Positions 33,590-42,895 of a DNA stretch of 64,000 bases are shown here, piece by piece. Numbering within the stretch: position 1 is the stretch's first letter; each line of letters begins with the position of its first letter. The position numbers were made by a program, and so were the translations under genes. Source of the DNA: Chitinophagaceae bacterium (GTDB taxonomy: Bacteria > Bacteroidota > Bacteroidia > Chitinophagales > Chitinophagaceae); NCBI GenBank assembly GCA_019745155.1, contig JAIETM010000007.1, forward strand, positions 1 to 64,000, in the 5' to 3' direction. Under the pieces are notes generated by a model. That model made no database searches, was not told the origin of the DNA, and saw nothing but the letters and a program-made list of their open reading frames with translations.

Positions 33590-34306
33590 ATGTTACCCAG
33601 ATACAAACGCATCCTCCTCAAATTATCCGGTGAAGCGCTCTTAGGTGATCAGCGTAATGGAGACCCATTCAATCCTCAGATCATTGAACAGTATGCGCAG
33701 GATATCAAAGAAGTGATTAATCTGGGCGTTCAAGTTGCGATCGTAATTGGTGGTGGTAATATCTACCGAGGCATGAATGAAGCCGAAAGTGGTATTGAAC
33801 GTGCACATGGTGATTATATGGGTATGTTGGCAACCGTCATCAATGGTATGGCTATGCAGGCCATGCTGGAAAAGATTGGTGTGTACACACGATTGCAGAG
33901 TGCCATTAATATGGAGCAAGTAGCTGAACCTTATATCCGTCGTAAAGCCATGCGCCACTTGGAAAAAGGTCGCGTGGTGATTTTCGGTGCTGGTACTGGT
34001 AACCCATATTTTACAACAGACACAGCAGGCTCGTTGCGCGCTATTGAAATGAAAGCAGATGTGATTTTAAAAGGAACACGTGTAGATGGTATCTATACAG
34101 CAGACCCGGAGAAAGATCCTACTGCAACAAGATTTGAAAAAATCAGCTTTCAGGATTGTATCAGCAAGAACCTGAAAGTAATGGATATGACCGCTTTCAC
34201 TCTTTGTATGGAAAACAAATTGCCCATTATCGTATTCGATATGAACAAGCCAGGTAACCTCATGAGTGTGGTGCAGGGTATGAATGTGGGTACGCTGGTT
34301 TGCTAA
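33590..34306 (+). CDS. pyrH: UMP kinase
   Basis: This 238-residue amino-acid-kinase-family enzyme converts UMP to UDP. Key motifs are [24 protein letters not shown] and [17 protein letters not shown], with the C-terminal [15 protein letters not shown] region. The start is ATG 33590, because the frame from 33506 crosses the tsf terminator. It continues the rpsB-tsf-pyrH order seen in many bacteria but must have its own promoter or depend on read-through. Confidence 0.96.
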   Translation: MLPRYKRILLKLSGEALLGDQRNGDPFNPQIIEQYAQDIKEVINLGVQVAIVIGGGNIYRGMNEAESGIERAHGDYMGMLATVINGMAMQAMLEKIGVYTRLQSAINMEQVAEPYIRRKAMRHLEKGRVVIFGAGTGNPYFTTDTAGSLRAIEMKADVILKGTRVDGIYTADPEKDPTATRFEKISFQDCISKNLKVMDMTAFTLCMENKLPIIVFDMNKPGNLMSVVQGMNVGTLVC

Positions 34307-34364
34307 TTACCGCTGGCGTAATTTTTTTTCGGGCAAGGAGGGGGCATCCTAACTTCACGCTAAC

Positions 34365-35663
34365 ATGAGGCGCTTATCATTCCTATTCATTGTGCTGCTA
34401 AGCAATGCAGCGTATGCCCAGCAACGTTTTACGTTGGCCGATGTGGTGAACACAACGTTGAAGAATTCATTGGACATTGAGATTGCCAAGAATAATCTTG
34501 AGATCAATAGTATCAACAACAATATTGGTAATGCCGGTGGATTACCCACGGTTAACCTCAATGCCAACTACAACGAGAACTCTACCAGCGTTAACCAAAA
34601 ACTGAATAATGGTAATACCATTGAGCGCGCTGGTGCACGTGCCAATACCTTAACGCCTAATGTGCAGGCAAGTATCTTACTCTTCAATGGTTTTCGTGTG
34701 AAGGCAACGCAAAAGCGTTTGCAAGAGTTAGAGTTAATGAGTAAGGAGCAACTGAATGCGCAAATTCAGAATGCAATTGCTGAAGCCATGGTGAAGTACT
34801 ATGATATTGTTCGTCAGCAGAGTTATTTTAGAACCATACGCCAGTCAATTGAACTTTCTGCTAAACGCTTGGAAATTTTACAAGCAAAAAAAGAAGCAGG
34901 CTTATCTAATAACGTAGAAATTTATCAGGCAGAAGTTGACCTGAATGCTCGTAAGCAAGATTTACAAACACAACAACTCATACTGGATCAAGCGAAGACA
35001 GATTTGCTGAATATCATGAATATGAAGCCTGATTTGAAGATTGATATTCAGGATACAATTCTTGTTGACAAATCAATTGTATTGGATAGTGTGATGAAGA
35101 TGATTCCCTTGAATCCACAACTACTATCTGCCAATCAAATGATCCGCGTAAGTGAACAGGCAGAGAAAGAAATTCAGGCTCAGCGTTATCCAGCTATTCG
35201 TTTCAATACAGGGTTTAATTACAGCCGTAACTATAGTCAGGCTGGTTTATTCATACTCAACCAAAGCTATGGTCCATTTGCCGGTATCAACCTGCAAATG
35301 CCATTGTACAATGGTGGTATTCTCAAGCGTCAGGAGAAAACAGCCCGCATTGATGTGAAGAACGCCACTTTACAAAGAGACAATCTCGTAAATGCTTTGG
35401 AAGCTGGAGCAGTAAGAACTTATCAGGGCTATCGCAATGCCTTGCAGCAGCGAGATGCAGAACTAAAGAACTATGCAACTGCACAAACCCTACTTGATTT
35501 AATCATGGAGCGTTACAAGCTGAATCAGGCAACAATCCTTGATGTGCGTGAAGCGCAAAAGAGCTTTGAAGATGCCGGTTACAGACTGGTTAACCTGAGT
35601 TATGCAGCCAAAGTGGCTGAGATAGAACTCAAGCGTTTGTCCAGTACCCTGCTCAAGGATTAA
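34365..35663 (+). CDS. Orphan TolC-family outer-membrane protein
   Basis: A signal peptide (MRRLSFLFIVLLSNAAYAQ) and two OEP repeats with long amphipathic helices give a 432-residue TolC-like channel. No adaptor or permease is adjacent: upstream is pyrH, downstream a small convergent gene. It presumably pairs with an exporter encoded elsewhere. A TAACTTCAC element lies six bases before ATG. Its stop overlaps by four bases that of the small convergent gene. Confidence 0.88.
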   Translation: MRRLSFLFIVLLSNAAYAQQRFTLADVVNTTLKNSLDIEIAKNNLEINSINNNIGNAGGLPTVNLNANYNENSTSVNQKLNNGNTIERAGARANTLTPNVQASILLFNGFRVKATQKRLQELELMSKEQLNAQIQNAIAEAMVKYYDIVRQQSYFRTIRQSIELSAKRLEILQAKKEAGLSNNVEIYQAEVDLNARKQDLQTQQLILDQAKTDLLNIMNMKPDLKIDIQDTILVDKSIVLDSVMKMIPLNPQLLSANQMIRVSEQAEKEIQAQRYPAIRFNTGFNYSRNYSQAGLFILNQSYGPFAGINLQMPLYNGGILKRQEKTARIDVKNATLQRDNLVNALEAGAVRTYQGYRNALQQRDAELKNYATAQTLLDLIMERYKLNQATILDVREAQKSFEDAGYRLVNLSYAAKVAEIELKRLSSTLLKD

Positions 35664-35821
35664 GCCTGGCTACCCGCTGGTTTCACAGATTTTACTGCTG
35701 TTTCCTGTTCTGTTTGCACAGATTGCTTAGCTGCAGGTGTACTGCCAGAGAGATAAGCAACCATGACCATTGGTACCATCAGGATGATAAAAGCGTAACT
35801 GATAAAATTGATCTTTTTCAT
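35660..35821 (-). CDS. 53-residue single-pass membrane protein, unknown
   Basis: A short ORF has one clear transmembrane helix (FISYAFIILMVPMVMVAYLSG, residues 5-25) and a Gln/Glu/Lys tail of 28 residues. I recognise no family. In favour of a real gene: a tidy start (MKKIN), a strong hydrophobic helix followed by a polar tail, and a four-base tail-to-tail overlap with tolC like other gene pairs here. The in-frame extension to 35920 is less convincing. Confidence 0.5.
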   Translation of the reverse strand: MKKINFISYAFIILMVPMVMVAYLSGSTPAAKQSVQTEQETAVKSVKPAGSQA

Positions 35822-35980
35822 TTTGTTTTGTTTGCATATTTGACGGCAAATGAAGCATTTCGTTACACCGTTCATCATCACATAAAGATGTGAAAAGTCT
35901 TTTTCGAACTTCCTTAACAATTGGCTGAAATCCTTATCTATCCTGCATTACATCAACTATATTGCAGTAAAATCAACCTG

Positions 35981-37126
35981 ATGTCATTGATTCAGTCTAA
36001 ACTGCCAACCGTTGGTACTACCATCTTTACGGTGATGAGCCAATTGGCCCTTGAACATGGTGCTGTGAACCTCGGTCAGGGCTTTCCAGATTTTCCGATG
36101 AGTAGCGATCTGACAGATTTAGTAGCCAAAGCCATGCGCGATAATTTCAATCAATACACGCATATGGCCGGATTGCCTCTGCTGCGCGAACGTATTGCAG
36201 CCAAAGTGGCCATGTTGTATGGAACAGAAATACATCCCGATACAGATATCACGATTACTCCTGGCGGTACTTATGCGATTTACACAGCTTTGACTACCGT
36301 GCTGCAACCGGGAGATGAAGTAATTGTGTTTGAACCTGCTTACGATAGTTATATTCCCAATATTGAAATCAATGGCGGCATAGCTGTGCGCATTCCACTG
36401 AACTATCCGGACTATTCTATTCCATGGGATAAAGTGAAGGAATCCATCAACCCAAAGACGCGCATGATCATGATCAACTCACCGCATAATCCAACCGGTG
36501 CTGTGTTGAGAGAGTCGGACATGTTGCAGTTGATGGAGCTTGTGCGCAATACACAAATCCTGATCTTGAGTGATGAAGTTTATGAGCACTTGATCTTCGA
36601 TGGTATTCCACACCAAAGCATTTTGCGCTATCCTGAATTACTACACAGAAGTTTTGTGTGCTTCTCATTCGGTAAAACCTATCACTGCACCGGATGGAAA
36701 TTAGGTTATTGTATTAGTAGCCCTGCATTGATGAAGGAATACAGAAAAGTGCATCAGTTCAATGGTTTTTGTTGCGATACACCCAAGCAAGTGGCTTTGG
36801 CTGAATATATCCAAAACAAAGAAGCTTATCTCACTTTAGGAAGTATGCTACAGCAAAAGCGTGATTATTTCCGCAAGCTGATGGCATCAACGAGATTGAA
36901 ATGTATTCCATCGCATGGCAGTTATTTTGAGTGCTACAGTTATGCTGGTATTAGCGATGAAAATGATAAAGACTTCGCAGTGCGTTTAACAAAGGAGTTT
37001 GGTATTGCCACCATTCCTGTCTCTGCTTTTTATAAGGATGGCAAAGATGATCGGGTAATACGTTTCTGCTTCGCGAAGCAAGAAGAGACCTTAGATAAAG
37101 CAGTAGAACAATTGATTCGGTTATAA
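35981..37126 (+). CDS. Methionine aminotransferase (YbdL/KAT-like, PLP-dependent)
   Basis: This fold-type I class-I aminotransferase of 381 residues has the N-terminal GAVNLGQGFPDFP, the substrate/PLP segment NSPHNPTGAV, the Asp in LSDEVYEHL and the PLP lysine in FSFGKTYHCTGWKLGY. The closest family is methionine (or kynurenine/glutamine) aminotransferase, used in methionine salvage and 2-oxoacid transamination. ATG 35981 fits the family start. It ends at a strong bidirectional terminator shared with the convergent AIM24 gene. Confidence 0.9.
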   Translation: MSLIQSKLPTVGTTIFTVMSQLALEHGAVNLGQGFPDFPMSSDLTDLVAKAMRDNFNQYTHMAGLPLLRERIAAKVAMLYGTEIHPDTDITITPGGTYAIYTALTTVLQPGDEVIVFEPAYDSYIPNIEINGGIAVRIPLNYPDYSIPWDKVKESINPKTRMIMINSPHNPTGAVLRESDMLQLMELVRNTQILILSDEVYEHLIFDGIPHQSILRYPELLHRSFVCFSFGKTYHCTGWKLGYCISSPALMKEYRKVHQFNGFCCDTPKQVALAEYIQNKEAYLTLGSMLQQKRDYFRKLMASTRLKCIPSHGSYFECYSYAGISDENDKDFAVRLTKEFGIATIPVSAFYKDGKDDRVIRFCFAKQEETLDKAVEQLIRL

Positions 37127-37129
37127 ATA

Positions 37130-37156
37130 AAAAGTCCCGAGTGCATCGGGACTTTT
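37130..37156. terminator. Bidirectional rho-independent terminator
   Basis: Perfect 11-bp stem AAAAGTCCCGA/TCGGGACTTTT with a GTGCA loop, between convergent aminotransferase and AIM24-like genes. Confidence 0.85.
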
Positions 37157-37161
37157 CTATC

Positions 37162-37959
37162 TTATCTCCATCCATCGCCATCGAGCATATTACCGATACC
37201 ACCGAGGATAGAACCTTCTTCTTTTCGTTGATACGTACCATAGGCAAGAATTCTACCAGCCAGTCTGCTGATCGGTAAACTTTGTATCCACACTTTACCC
37301 GGGCCACGCAGTGTAGCAAAGAACAAGCCTTCTCCACCAAATAAGGTGTTCTTAATGCCCCCTACAAATTGGATATCATAATCTACACCGGCAGTGAAGC
37401 CAACGATACAACCTGTATCAATCTTCAGCAATTCGCCGGGCTGTAAAGTTTTCTCTTGCACAAAGCCGCTGGCATGTAAGAAAGCCATGCCATCACCTTC
37501 CAGTTTTTCCATGATAAAGCCTTCGCCACCAAATAAGCCGGTACCCAACTTACGCTGAAACTCAATACCGATGCTCACACCCTTGGCAGCACAGAGAAAT
37601 GCATCTTTCTGACAGATAACCCTGCCGCCTAATTGTTGTAAATCCAGCGGAACAATTTTACCTGGATAAGGTGAGGCAAAGCTGATGCGTTTTTTACCTT
37701 GAACAGTATTGGTAAATGCTGTCATGAATAGGTTTTCACCTACCAGCATTCTTTTACCAGCACTAAACAACTTGCCGAGTAAACCGCCTTGCTGTTGCTG
37801 ACTGCCATCACCAAAAATGGTTTGCATTTGAATGCCATCATCCATCATCATAAATGCACCGGGTTCAGCAATGGCTGTTTCGTTAGGATCCAGTTCTACT
37901 TCTACATACTGCATTTCTTCACCGAAGATGCGGTAGTCTATTTCGTGATTGCTTCTCAT
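37162..37959 (-). CDS. TIGR00266/AIM24-family protein
   Basis: This 265-residue beta-rich protein of the AIM24 (DUF124) family has Gly-rich turns such as FGGEGFIMEKLEGDG and LFGGEGLFFATLRGPG. Hydrophobicity does not suggest membrane spanning. The yeast homologue AIM24 is mitochondrial and affects MICOS; the bacterial function is unknown. The last residues (ILGGIGNMLDGDGWR) are Gly-rich. A TAATTTTAT element lies upstream of the start. The gene stands alone. Confidence 0.85.
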   Translation of the reverse strand: MRSNHEIDYRIFGEEMQYVEVELDPNETAIAEPGAFMMMDDGIQMQTIFGDGSQQQQGGLLGKLFSAGKRMLVGENLFMTAFTNTVQGKKRISFASPYPGKIVPLDLQQLGGRVICQKDAFLCAAKGVSIGIEFQRKLGTGLFGGEGFIMEKLEGDGMAFLHASGFVQEKTLQPGELLKIDTGCIVGFTAGVDYDIQFVGGIKNTLFGGEGLFFATLRGPGKVWIQSLPISRLAGRILAYGTYQRKEEGSILGGIGNMLDGDGWR

Positions 37960-38035
37960 ATTCTTGTTTTGATAAAATTAGCAAGCTGTAAGTAGTGCTT
38001 TGGTACAAATTATTACAGTCGGTTCACCTACAGTA

Positions 38036-38064
38036 TAAAAAAAGCCGCTCCCGGAGGAACGGCT
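38036..38064 (-). terminator. Rho-independent terminator after the second RND operon
   Basis: On the minus strand: AGCCGTTCC, TCCG loop, GGAGCGGCT (one G-U pair), then seven T. It lies 27 bp past the RND permease stop. Confidence 0.8.
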
Positions 38065-38090
38065 ATATGCTCACCAAAACCAACTGCTGT

Positions 38091-41000
38091 TTATTTGGAA
38101 GGGACTGGTTTCAGCTGACCCATCCATACTTTTTTACCTTGTATTCTTCTCACTAGGAACATTAGTCCAACGAAGATGAAGAAGAAGGGACCTAAGAAAC
38201 CAAGTAAGGCGATAAACTTGGTACCATAGAATCTTTCCATCGGACGTTTCAGTCTTTCAGCGATGATATACATACTTGGTACCATCGTGAGTGTTAAGAA
38301 GAAGGCCAGGATTAGACCATAGATAATGGTCCAGCTCAATGGTCCCCAGAATACCACACTATCACCACCAAAGAAGATATGCGGATTCAAATGCTGGAAG
38401 AGCGATACGAAATCGATATTGAAACCAACTGCGAGTGGTATCAAACCTAACATGGTTGCCAAAGCAGTCAACAATACAGGAATGATACGAATTCTACCAG
38501 CCTGAATTGCTGCTTCGCGTAAACGCATACCACGACCGCGGAGCTCATCCGTAAACTCAATCAATAGAATGGCATTCTTCACCACAATACCGGCCAAACC
38601 AACCACACCTACACCCACCATGATGGTTGGTACATTCATTTTGGTTACTGCAATACCGAGGAGTACACCAATGATACTGAAGAAGATTTCGTTCAATACG
38701 ATGAATGGTTTACTGAGTGAGTTAAACTGCAGTACCAATGTCATGAAAATCAAACCAAGGGCGATGGCCATGGCCCATCCTAAGAAAGAAATGGTTTCGG
38801 CTTGTTCTTCACCTTCACCGGTTTGCTTGATGCTAACACCGGCTGGTTTGTATTTATCATTGAACTCGTTCAATACTGGTTTGAGTCTTTCGTTTACATC
38901 AAATGGTGTGTAACCGCCAGTTACGTTACTATACAATGTAATTACACGCTTGTAGTTTTTACGACGGATACCACCTGCTGTATTGGTATAATCAACAGTT
39001 GCAACAGCACCCAATGGCACTTGCTTAATCTGACCGGTTGTGAAATCACGATAAGTGATCTTCATGTTCATCAGATCAGTGATATTGTTGCGTTGCAAAT
39101 CGTTGTAACGAATCTGAATCTTGTATTCATCTTCATCAATCTTCAGTTTGCTGGCTTCACGTCCGAAGATGGCTGTACGCAATTCAAAACCAATTTGTCC
39201 TGTACTCAAACCAACCAATAAAGCTTTTTCACGATCCACATTCACACTGATTTCAGGGTTGCTGAGATCAATATCCAGTTTCAGGTTTTCAATACCTTCT
39301 ACACGAACCGTATCGAGATAGTTCTTTAAAGATGTTGCCGTACTGGCGATGGCTTCGAAATCTTCACCAATCACTTCAATGTTAACTGGAGGTTGGGTAG
39401 GAGGTCCGCCCTGTTCTTGGTCAACAGTAATCAAAGCACCAGGAATTCCTTTTACGGCTGCGCGAATAGAATCGAGGTAAGGCATGGTTTTTTTACCATC
39501 ACGTTTTTCAAATTCTACGAAAGAAATCTGAATACGACCCAGGTTACTTTGTGTGCTCTTATTTGGATCGTTGGGATCAGTTGCGCCAACAGCTACGTTA
39601 CTGATGACACTTTCAACAATTGGATTGTTTTCACCCAACACATCGAATACACGCTTTTCCAAAACGGCTGTTACGCTATCTGTATAAGCTGTTTTGGTAC
39701 CAACAGGCATTTTCAGGTAGGCGTAGATGATATTCGGATCACCACTAGGGAAGAACTGAATATCTGGTCCGCGTAATACAACCAATACTAATGAAATCGG
39801 GAAGAGCAGGAATAAGAAAGCTACTGACCATGCCGGTCTTGTGCCTTTTAATGCCCAACGCAATAGTTTTTCATATCGATCCATTAAGCTCGGCAGAAAA
39901 CCATGCTGAAACTTATAGATGGTTGCTTTCAGTACATAATTATTCAACACAGCAAGAATGGCTAACAGCAACAAGAAGTTGGCAAAACCATGCCAGCTGG
40001 CTAAGTGAAGCAAGAGACCCATGGCAACAAATAACCACCAATACCATTTTTTGAAGATGGCATTTTTGGGTTCATCAAACTCATGCCCTTCGGGCTTCAT
40101 GGTAGAAACCGCAAATACAGGGTTGAAGATAAAGGCCACAATCAACGAAGCAGATAATGTCAAGATCAACATCGTTGGTAAATAGATCATGAACTTACCA
40201 ATGATACCCTGCCATAGCAATAGCGGAAAGAATGGCGCCAACGTAGTAACAGTACCGGCTAATACGGGAATGAATACTTCACCGGCAGCTTCTTTGGCGG
40301 CGCGTACAACAGGTACACGGCCATTGGCATAGATACGGTGTGTATTCTCAATCACCACAATCGCATCATCCACAATAATACCCAAGCCAAAGAGTAGGGC
40401 AAATAGTACGATAAAGTTCAACGTGATAGAAGTACCTACGATATAATCACCCAGTGGTAAGAATAAGAAGGCAACAAATACAGAGAGTGGCACACTCAAT
40501 GCCACGAAGAAGGCATTGGTTACACCCATAAAGAACATCAGAATCACCAATACCAGCACAAAACCAATGATGATGGTATTCACCAGTTCATTGAAAGAAG
40601 TCTTTGTTTGTTTACTCTGATCACCGGTGAAACTTACTTTCAGGCTCTGTGGTAATTCCTTAGCCTTATACATGTCTGCTACAATCTCTTTTACCTTGTC
40701 TGCTGTTTCAATCAGGTTCTCACCAGCACGCTTCACGATATTGACTGTAACTACATTCTTTCTATCAAGACGGCTATAGCTTTCTTTTTCTTTTACCGTA
40801 TCAATTACTTGTGCAATGTCTTTCAGGTAAATCGCTTGGCCGTAGATATTCTTGACAATAATGTTCTGCATTTCCATGGCAGAAACAAACTGACCTTTCA
40901 CACGCAGTGAACGATTCATATTACCTACTTCTACCAGACCACCACTCACATCTCTGTTTTCATTGGCGATAGCTTGTGCGATATCGTTGAAAGAAACCTT

Positions 41001-41630
41001 GGAGACTTCCATTTTGGTTTTATCAACGTTGATCTGGATCTCTCTTTCTGGTGCACCAACAATCTCTGCTTTGCTGATCATGGGTAGTTCCTCAAAGCGA
41101 TCCTGCAGCTTGTCTGCATACTCTTTCAGTTTAACCGCATCGTAATCACCACTCACGTTCACAAACATGATAGGCAGTTCACTGAATGTAAATTCCTGTA
41201 CGTTTGGCTGAACAGTGAGGTCGGTAGGTAAGTCTGTCTTGGCACGATCAACAGCATTCTTCACTTTGTCTTTGGCGATGTCAACATTTACATCGGTTTC
41301 AAATTCTACAGTGATTAAGCTGAAGTCCTGCTGAGAGATTGAGTTTACTTTTTTGATCTTGGCACCGGTTAAGCCCTTGATTTGTTTTTCGATGGGTCTG
41401 GTAACCAAGTTCTCCATGTCTTTAGGAGAAGTACCAAAGTAAATAGTAGACACACTGATCGTGGGTACCACGATATCAGGGAACTGTTCTTTTGGTAAGG
41501 TATTGAAAGTGCGCAAGCCCATCAGGGTAATGATGATGGTGATAATGTACATGGCTGTACGATTATCCACCGCCCAGCTGGTAGGCTTGAACTCTTTGAA
41601 TTTTTGCGTGATATCTTTTAATACGCTCAT
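38091..41630 (-). CDS. RND efflux permease with additional transmembrane segments
   Basis: This 1179-residue RND pump has the proton-relay motif GIIVDDAIVVIENTHR. The family start is recognisable (AMYIITIIITLMGLRTFNTLPKEQFPDI). It is about 100 residues longer than the other permease in this window. Two extra hydrophobic stretches lie between the two halves (around WYWWLFVAMGLLLHLASW and NFLLLLAILAVLNNYV), and one more is near the C-terminus (FIALLGFLGPFFFIFVGLMF). The cargo is unknown. It is the last gene of a tetR-tolC-adaptor-permease operon. Confidence 0.93.
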   Translation of the reverse strand: MSVLKDITQKFKEFKPTSWAVDNRTAMYIITIIITLMGLRTFNTLPKEQFPDIVVPTISVSTIYFGTSPKDMENLVTRPIEKQIKGLTGAKIKKVNSISQQDFSLITVEFETDVNVDIAKDKVKNAVDRAKTDLPTDLTVQPNVQEFTFSELPIMFVNVSGDYDAVKLKEYADKLQDRFEELPMISKAEIVGAPEREIQINVDKTKMEVSKVSFNDIAQAIANENRDVSGGLVEVGNMNRSLRVKGQFVSAMEMQNIIVKNIYGQAIYLKDIAQVIDTVKEKESYSRLDRKNVVTVNIVKRAGENLIETADKVKEIVADMYKAKELPQSLKVSFTGDQSKQTKTSFNELVNTIIIGFVLVLVILMFFMGVTNAFFVALSVPLSVFVAFLFLPLGDYIVGTSITLNFIVLFALLFGLGIIVDDAIVVIENTHRIYANGRVPVVRAAKEAAGEVFIPVLAGTVTTLAPFFPLLLWQGIIGKFMIYLPTMLILTLSASLIVAFIFNPVFAVSTMKPEGHEFDEPKNAIFKKWYWWLFVAMGLLLHLASWHGFANFLLLLAILAVLNNYVLKATIYKFQHGFLPSLMDRYEKLLRWALKGTRPAWSVAFLFLLFPISLVLVVLRGPDIQFFPSGDPNIIYAYLKMPVGTKTAYTDSVTAVLEKRVFDVLGENNPIVESVISNVAVGATDPNDPNKSTQSNLGRIQISFVEFEKRDGKKTMPYLDSIRAAVKGIPGALITVDQEQGGPPTQPPVNIEVIGEDFEAIASTATSLKNYLDTVRVEGIENLKLDIDLSNPEISVNVDREKALLVGLSTGQIGFELRTAIFGREASKLKIDEDEYKIQIRYNDLQRNNITDLMNMKITYRDFTTGQIKQVPLGAVATVDYTNTAGGIRRKNYKRVITLYSNVTGGYTPFDVNERLKPVLNEFNDKYKPAGVSIKQTGEGEEQAETISFLGWAMAIALGLIFMTLVLQFNSLSKPFIVLNEIFFSIIGVLLGIAVTKMNVPTIMVGVGVVGLAGIVVKNAILLIEFTDELRGRGMRLREAAIQAGRIRIIPVLLTALATMLGLIPLAVGFNIDFVSLFQHLNPHIFFGGDSVVFWGPLSWTIIYGLILAFFLTLTMVPSMYIIAERLKRPMERFYGTKFIALLGFLGPFFFIFVGLMFLVRRIQGKKVWMGQLKPVPSK

Positions 41631-41676
41631 AATAAGTGTTTTGGTCCTTCAGGTAATGCTGCCTGAAGGCGATTCA

Positions 41677-42873
41677 TCATTTGATTTCAATCACCTGACC
41701 ATCATACAAATCCTGATAGCCTTCTGTGATCAATTGTACGCCTACAGCTAAACCAGACTTCACTTCAATTCTGGTACCGTAGAGTTCACCAACGGTGATG
41801 GCTTTCTTTCTGGCCACCAGTTTGCCATTCTCTTTTTCTGCTACATACACAAACTTGCCTTTCTCATCTGTTTGTACAGTATTTACCGGAATAGCGATGG
41901 CATTATTGGCAGCATAATCCTGAATCTTGATATTGGCCAACTGATTAGGTCTGATATTGGCATCAAACGGAATCTTGGCTTCCACTTCAAATGCACGGGT
42001 AGTAGCACTGATGGTTCTGCCAGCTAAGGAAACGGTTGAGTTGTATTCTTTGCTGAGATCGGGTAACACAATCTTCACCTGAGTACCTTGCTTTACTTTA
42101 CCGAGATAATTCTCCGGAACATCAGCAATCACTTTCAGGCTGTTGGTATTTACGATTTTGATTTGCGGACCCAGTGCAGTAGCGCCTACAAATGCTTCTC
42201 CAATCTTTACATTCACTTCATCTGCAATACCGCTCACATCACTGTATACCAGGCTTGTTTTCAATTGCTCTTCTGCAACTTTCACTTGTTCTTGAGCTGC
42301 TTTCAGATTCTTCTCTAATGTTTCCACATTTGTTTTAGCAGAAAGCAGTTGTACTTCTGTACCAATATTCTGATCCCAGAGATTTTTCTGGCGTTGATAA
42401 AGATTTTTGGCAAACTCTAATTGCACTTTGATAGTTTCCAGACTTTGCTTGGCAGCTGCTACGTTCTGTTTCATGATGGCATCATCTAAAACAGCAACAA
42501 GCTGACCTTTCTTAACAAAGTCGCCCTTCTTCACCAGTAATTGCTTCACCACACCGCCCATACCGCGTGGAGCGATGTAAGAGATATCATCTGCATCTAC
42601 TTTTGCTTGCAAATCGATATAGTGAACAAACTGTTCTGCATTTAATACAGCTGCTGAAACCAGTTTCGCATTTGCGTTTGCCTTACTGGTGTCTGCCTGT
42701 GCAATTTCTGCTTCCAGTTTCAGGATTTGTGTATTCAGTGCATCATGATCTTTTTTCAGCTTAGCTAGTTGATCTTTTTTAGCCTCCAGTCCGCCGGTGG
42801 CTTTATCGCCGCCACAGGCACTGAACAGTACTGCGGCTGTTGTTGCGATTGCGATGGTATAATTGCGTATCAT
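41677..42873 (-). CDS. RND efflux periplasmic adaptor lipoprotein
   Basis: This 398-residue membrane-fusion protein has a lipobox (LFSAC). A coiled-coil segment (about 28-70, KKDQLAKLKKDHDALNTQIL) directly follows the lipid anchor, before the first lipoyl half (GGVVKQLLVKKGDFVKKGQ). A second hairpin lies near 110-180, followed by beta-barrel domains. The extra N-terminal coil is unusual relative to AcrA but seen in Bacteroidota. It lies between tolC and the permease, with 22- and 46-bp gaps. Confidence 0.9.
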   Translation of the reverse strand: MIRNYTIAIATTAAVLFSACGGDKATGGLEAKKDQLAKLKKDHDALNTQILKLEAEIAQADTSKANANAKLVSAAVLNAEQFVHYIDLQAKVDADDISYIAPRGMGGVVKQLLVKKGDFVKKGQLVAVLDDAIMKQNVAAAKQSLETIKVQLEFAKNLYQRQKNLWDQNIGTEVQLLSAKTNVETLEKNLKAAQEQVKVAEEQLKTSLVYSDVSGIADEVNVKIGEAFVGATALGPQIKIVNTNSLKVIADVPENYLGKVKQGTQVKIVLPDLSKEYNSTVSLAGRTISATTRAFEVEAKIPFDANIRPNQLANIKIQDYAANNAIAIPVNTVQTDEKGKFVYVAEKENGKLVARKKAITVGELYGTRIEVKSGLAVGVQLITEGYQDLYDGQVIEIK

Positions 42874-42895
42874 AAATCTGTTGTTGTAGTTTGGA

